In this document: positions 63,552-64,000 of the stretch, one piece after another
How the letters are laid out: each line of letters begins with the position of its first letter
How positions within the stretch are numbered: position 1 is the first letter of the stretch
Source of the DNA: Stenotrophomonas rhizophila
GTDB taxonomy: Bacteria; Pseudomonadota; Gammaproteobacteria; Xanthomonadales; Xanthomonadaceae
Direction: 5' to 3'
Assembly: GCF_000661955.1 (NCBI RefSeq)
Contig: NZ_CP007597.1
Span: 861,605 to 925,604, forward strand
Length of the DNA stretch: 64,000 bases
Made by a program: the position numbers and the translations under genes
Notes under the pieces: model-generated
Told to the model about the DNA's origin: nothing
Database searches by the model: none
Seen by the model: the letters and a program-made list of their open reading frames with translations, nothing else

Positions 63552-64000
63552 GCAGCCAGCCCACGCCCGCCGGTGCGCCTGCGCGCGGCACCCTGTACAT
63601 CGTGGCCGCGCCCTCCGGGGCCGGCAAGAGCAGCATCGTCAACGCCACGCTGGCGCGCGACCCGCAGATCGCCCTGTCGATCTCGTTCACCTCGCGGGCC
63701 ACGCGCCCGGGTGAAATCAACGGCGAGCACTACCATTTCGTCAGCGCCGAGGAATTCGAGCGGATGATCGCCGCCGGCGATTTCTTCGAACATGCCTGGG
63801 TGCATGGCGACTGGAAGGGCACCGCGCGGCAGTCGGTGGAACCGCAGTTGGCCGCGGGCCAGGACGTCCTGCTGGAGATCGACTGGCAGGGCGCCCAGCA
63901 GGTCCGGCAGCTGGTGCCGGGCACGGTGACGGTGTTCATCCTGCCGCCGTCCAAGCAGGCCCTGCAGGACCGCATGCGCAAGCGCGGCCAGGACAGCGAG
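63548..64000 (+). CDS. gmk: Guanylate kinase (partial, C-terminus off the right edge)
   Basis: Kinase that converts GMP to GDP. 151 codons are visible. The P-loop is APSGAGKSS, followed by SISFTSRATRPGE and the GMP-binding region NGEHYHFVSAEEFERMI, then LLEIDWQGAQQVR. Translationally coupled to yicC. The remainder, roughly a quarter to a third of the protein, lies beyond base 64000. Confidence 0.95.
   Translation, partial: MSSQPTPAGAPARGTLYIVAAPSGAGKSSIVNATLARDPQIALSISFTSRATRPGEINGEHYHFVSAEEFERMIAAGDFFEHAWVHGDWKGTARQSVEPQLAAGQDVLLEIDWQGAQQVRQLVPGTVTVFILPPSKQALQDRMRKRGQDSE

Overview
The window is 64 kb of GC-rich gammaproteobacterial chromosome. The organism is almost certainly a Stenotrophomonas or a close relative in the Xanthomonadaceae. 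The strongest evidence is the set of short dyads that begin GTAG and end CTAC, built on the GTAGAGCCGACC / GGTCGGCTCTAC theme. These match the SMAG family of REP elements described in Stenotrophomonas maltophilia. A pyrophosphate-type phosphofructokinase, a short-LID adenylate kinase and many TonB-dependent receptors and lipoproteins fit the same family. Most of the window is ordinary core chromosome; no phage, insertion sequence, CRISPR array, tRNA or rRNA gene was seen.

Layout. 1-4.4 kb: a BCCT transporter (partial), then a TPP riboswitch and thiC, then a channel-like membrane protein. 4.4-11 kb: a CadC/TolB-like membrane regulator, an AraC regulator and a large TonB-dependent receptor. 11-11.6 kb: a gene-free stretch holding two long inverted repeats with a shared core. 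11.6-16.5 kb: an HDOD protein, inorganic pyrophosphatase, a secreted Cys-rich duplicated protein, and a double winged-helix protein beside a beta-propeller protein. 16.5-24.7 kb: an iron/heme surface-signalling and uptake cluster (ECF sigma factor, FecR, STN-type receptor, heme oxygenase, DUF454, ExbB, ExbD, TonB). 24.7-33 kb: a proton-pumping pyrophosphatase, two small exported proteins, PPi-phosphofructokinase, adenylate kinase, Mpl and a LON-domain protein.

33-36.4 kb: a DedA/PAP2/LssY fusion, a RIO-like kinase and a DUF2867 protein. 36.4-38.2 kb is a small accessory patch with orphan lipoproteins, one of them frameshifted. 38.2-44.9 kb: lipoproteins, an SDR oxidoreductase, a Kv-type channel with a zinc-ribbon tail, an acetylornithine aminotransferase and a HAD phosphatase. 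45-46.2 kb: azurin, followed by a tandem array of about 223-bp repeats. 46.2-49.3 kb: hemL, thiE, rubredoxin and a SirB1-type protein.

49.4-54.8 kb contains the classical gammaproteobacterial block DUF192, rpiA, EVE, fau, 6S RNA, zapA, a ZapB-like coiled coil, ygfB and pepP. The 6S RNA gene (ssrS) can be read directly from the sequence. 54.8-59.6 kb: a REP array, pepQ, and an overlapping PilZ / DUF1631 pair. 59.6-64 kb: hemW, rdgB, a VOC protein and rph on the minus strand, divergent from yicC and gmk (partial).

Two functional themes recur. The first is pyrophosphate: ppa, hppA and pfp all consume PPi, and rdgB releases it. The second is heme: uptake and breakdown at 16.5-24.7 kb, with hemL and hemW elsewhere. 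The most unusual non-coding features are the paired palindromes at 11.2-11.46 kb, an orphan minus-strand terminator at 4.44 kb, the 223-bp repeat array, and SMAG elements whose ends supply the stop codons of at least three genes.
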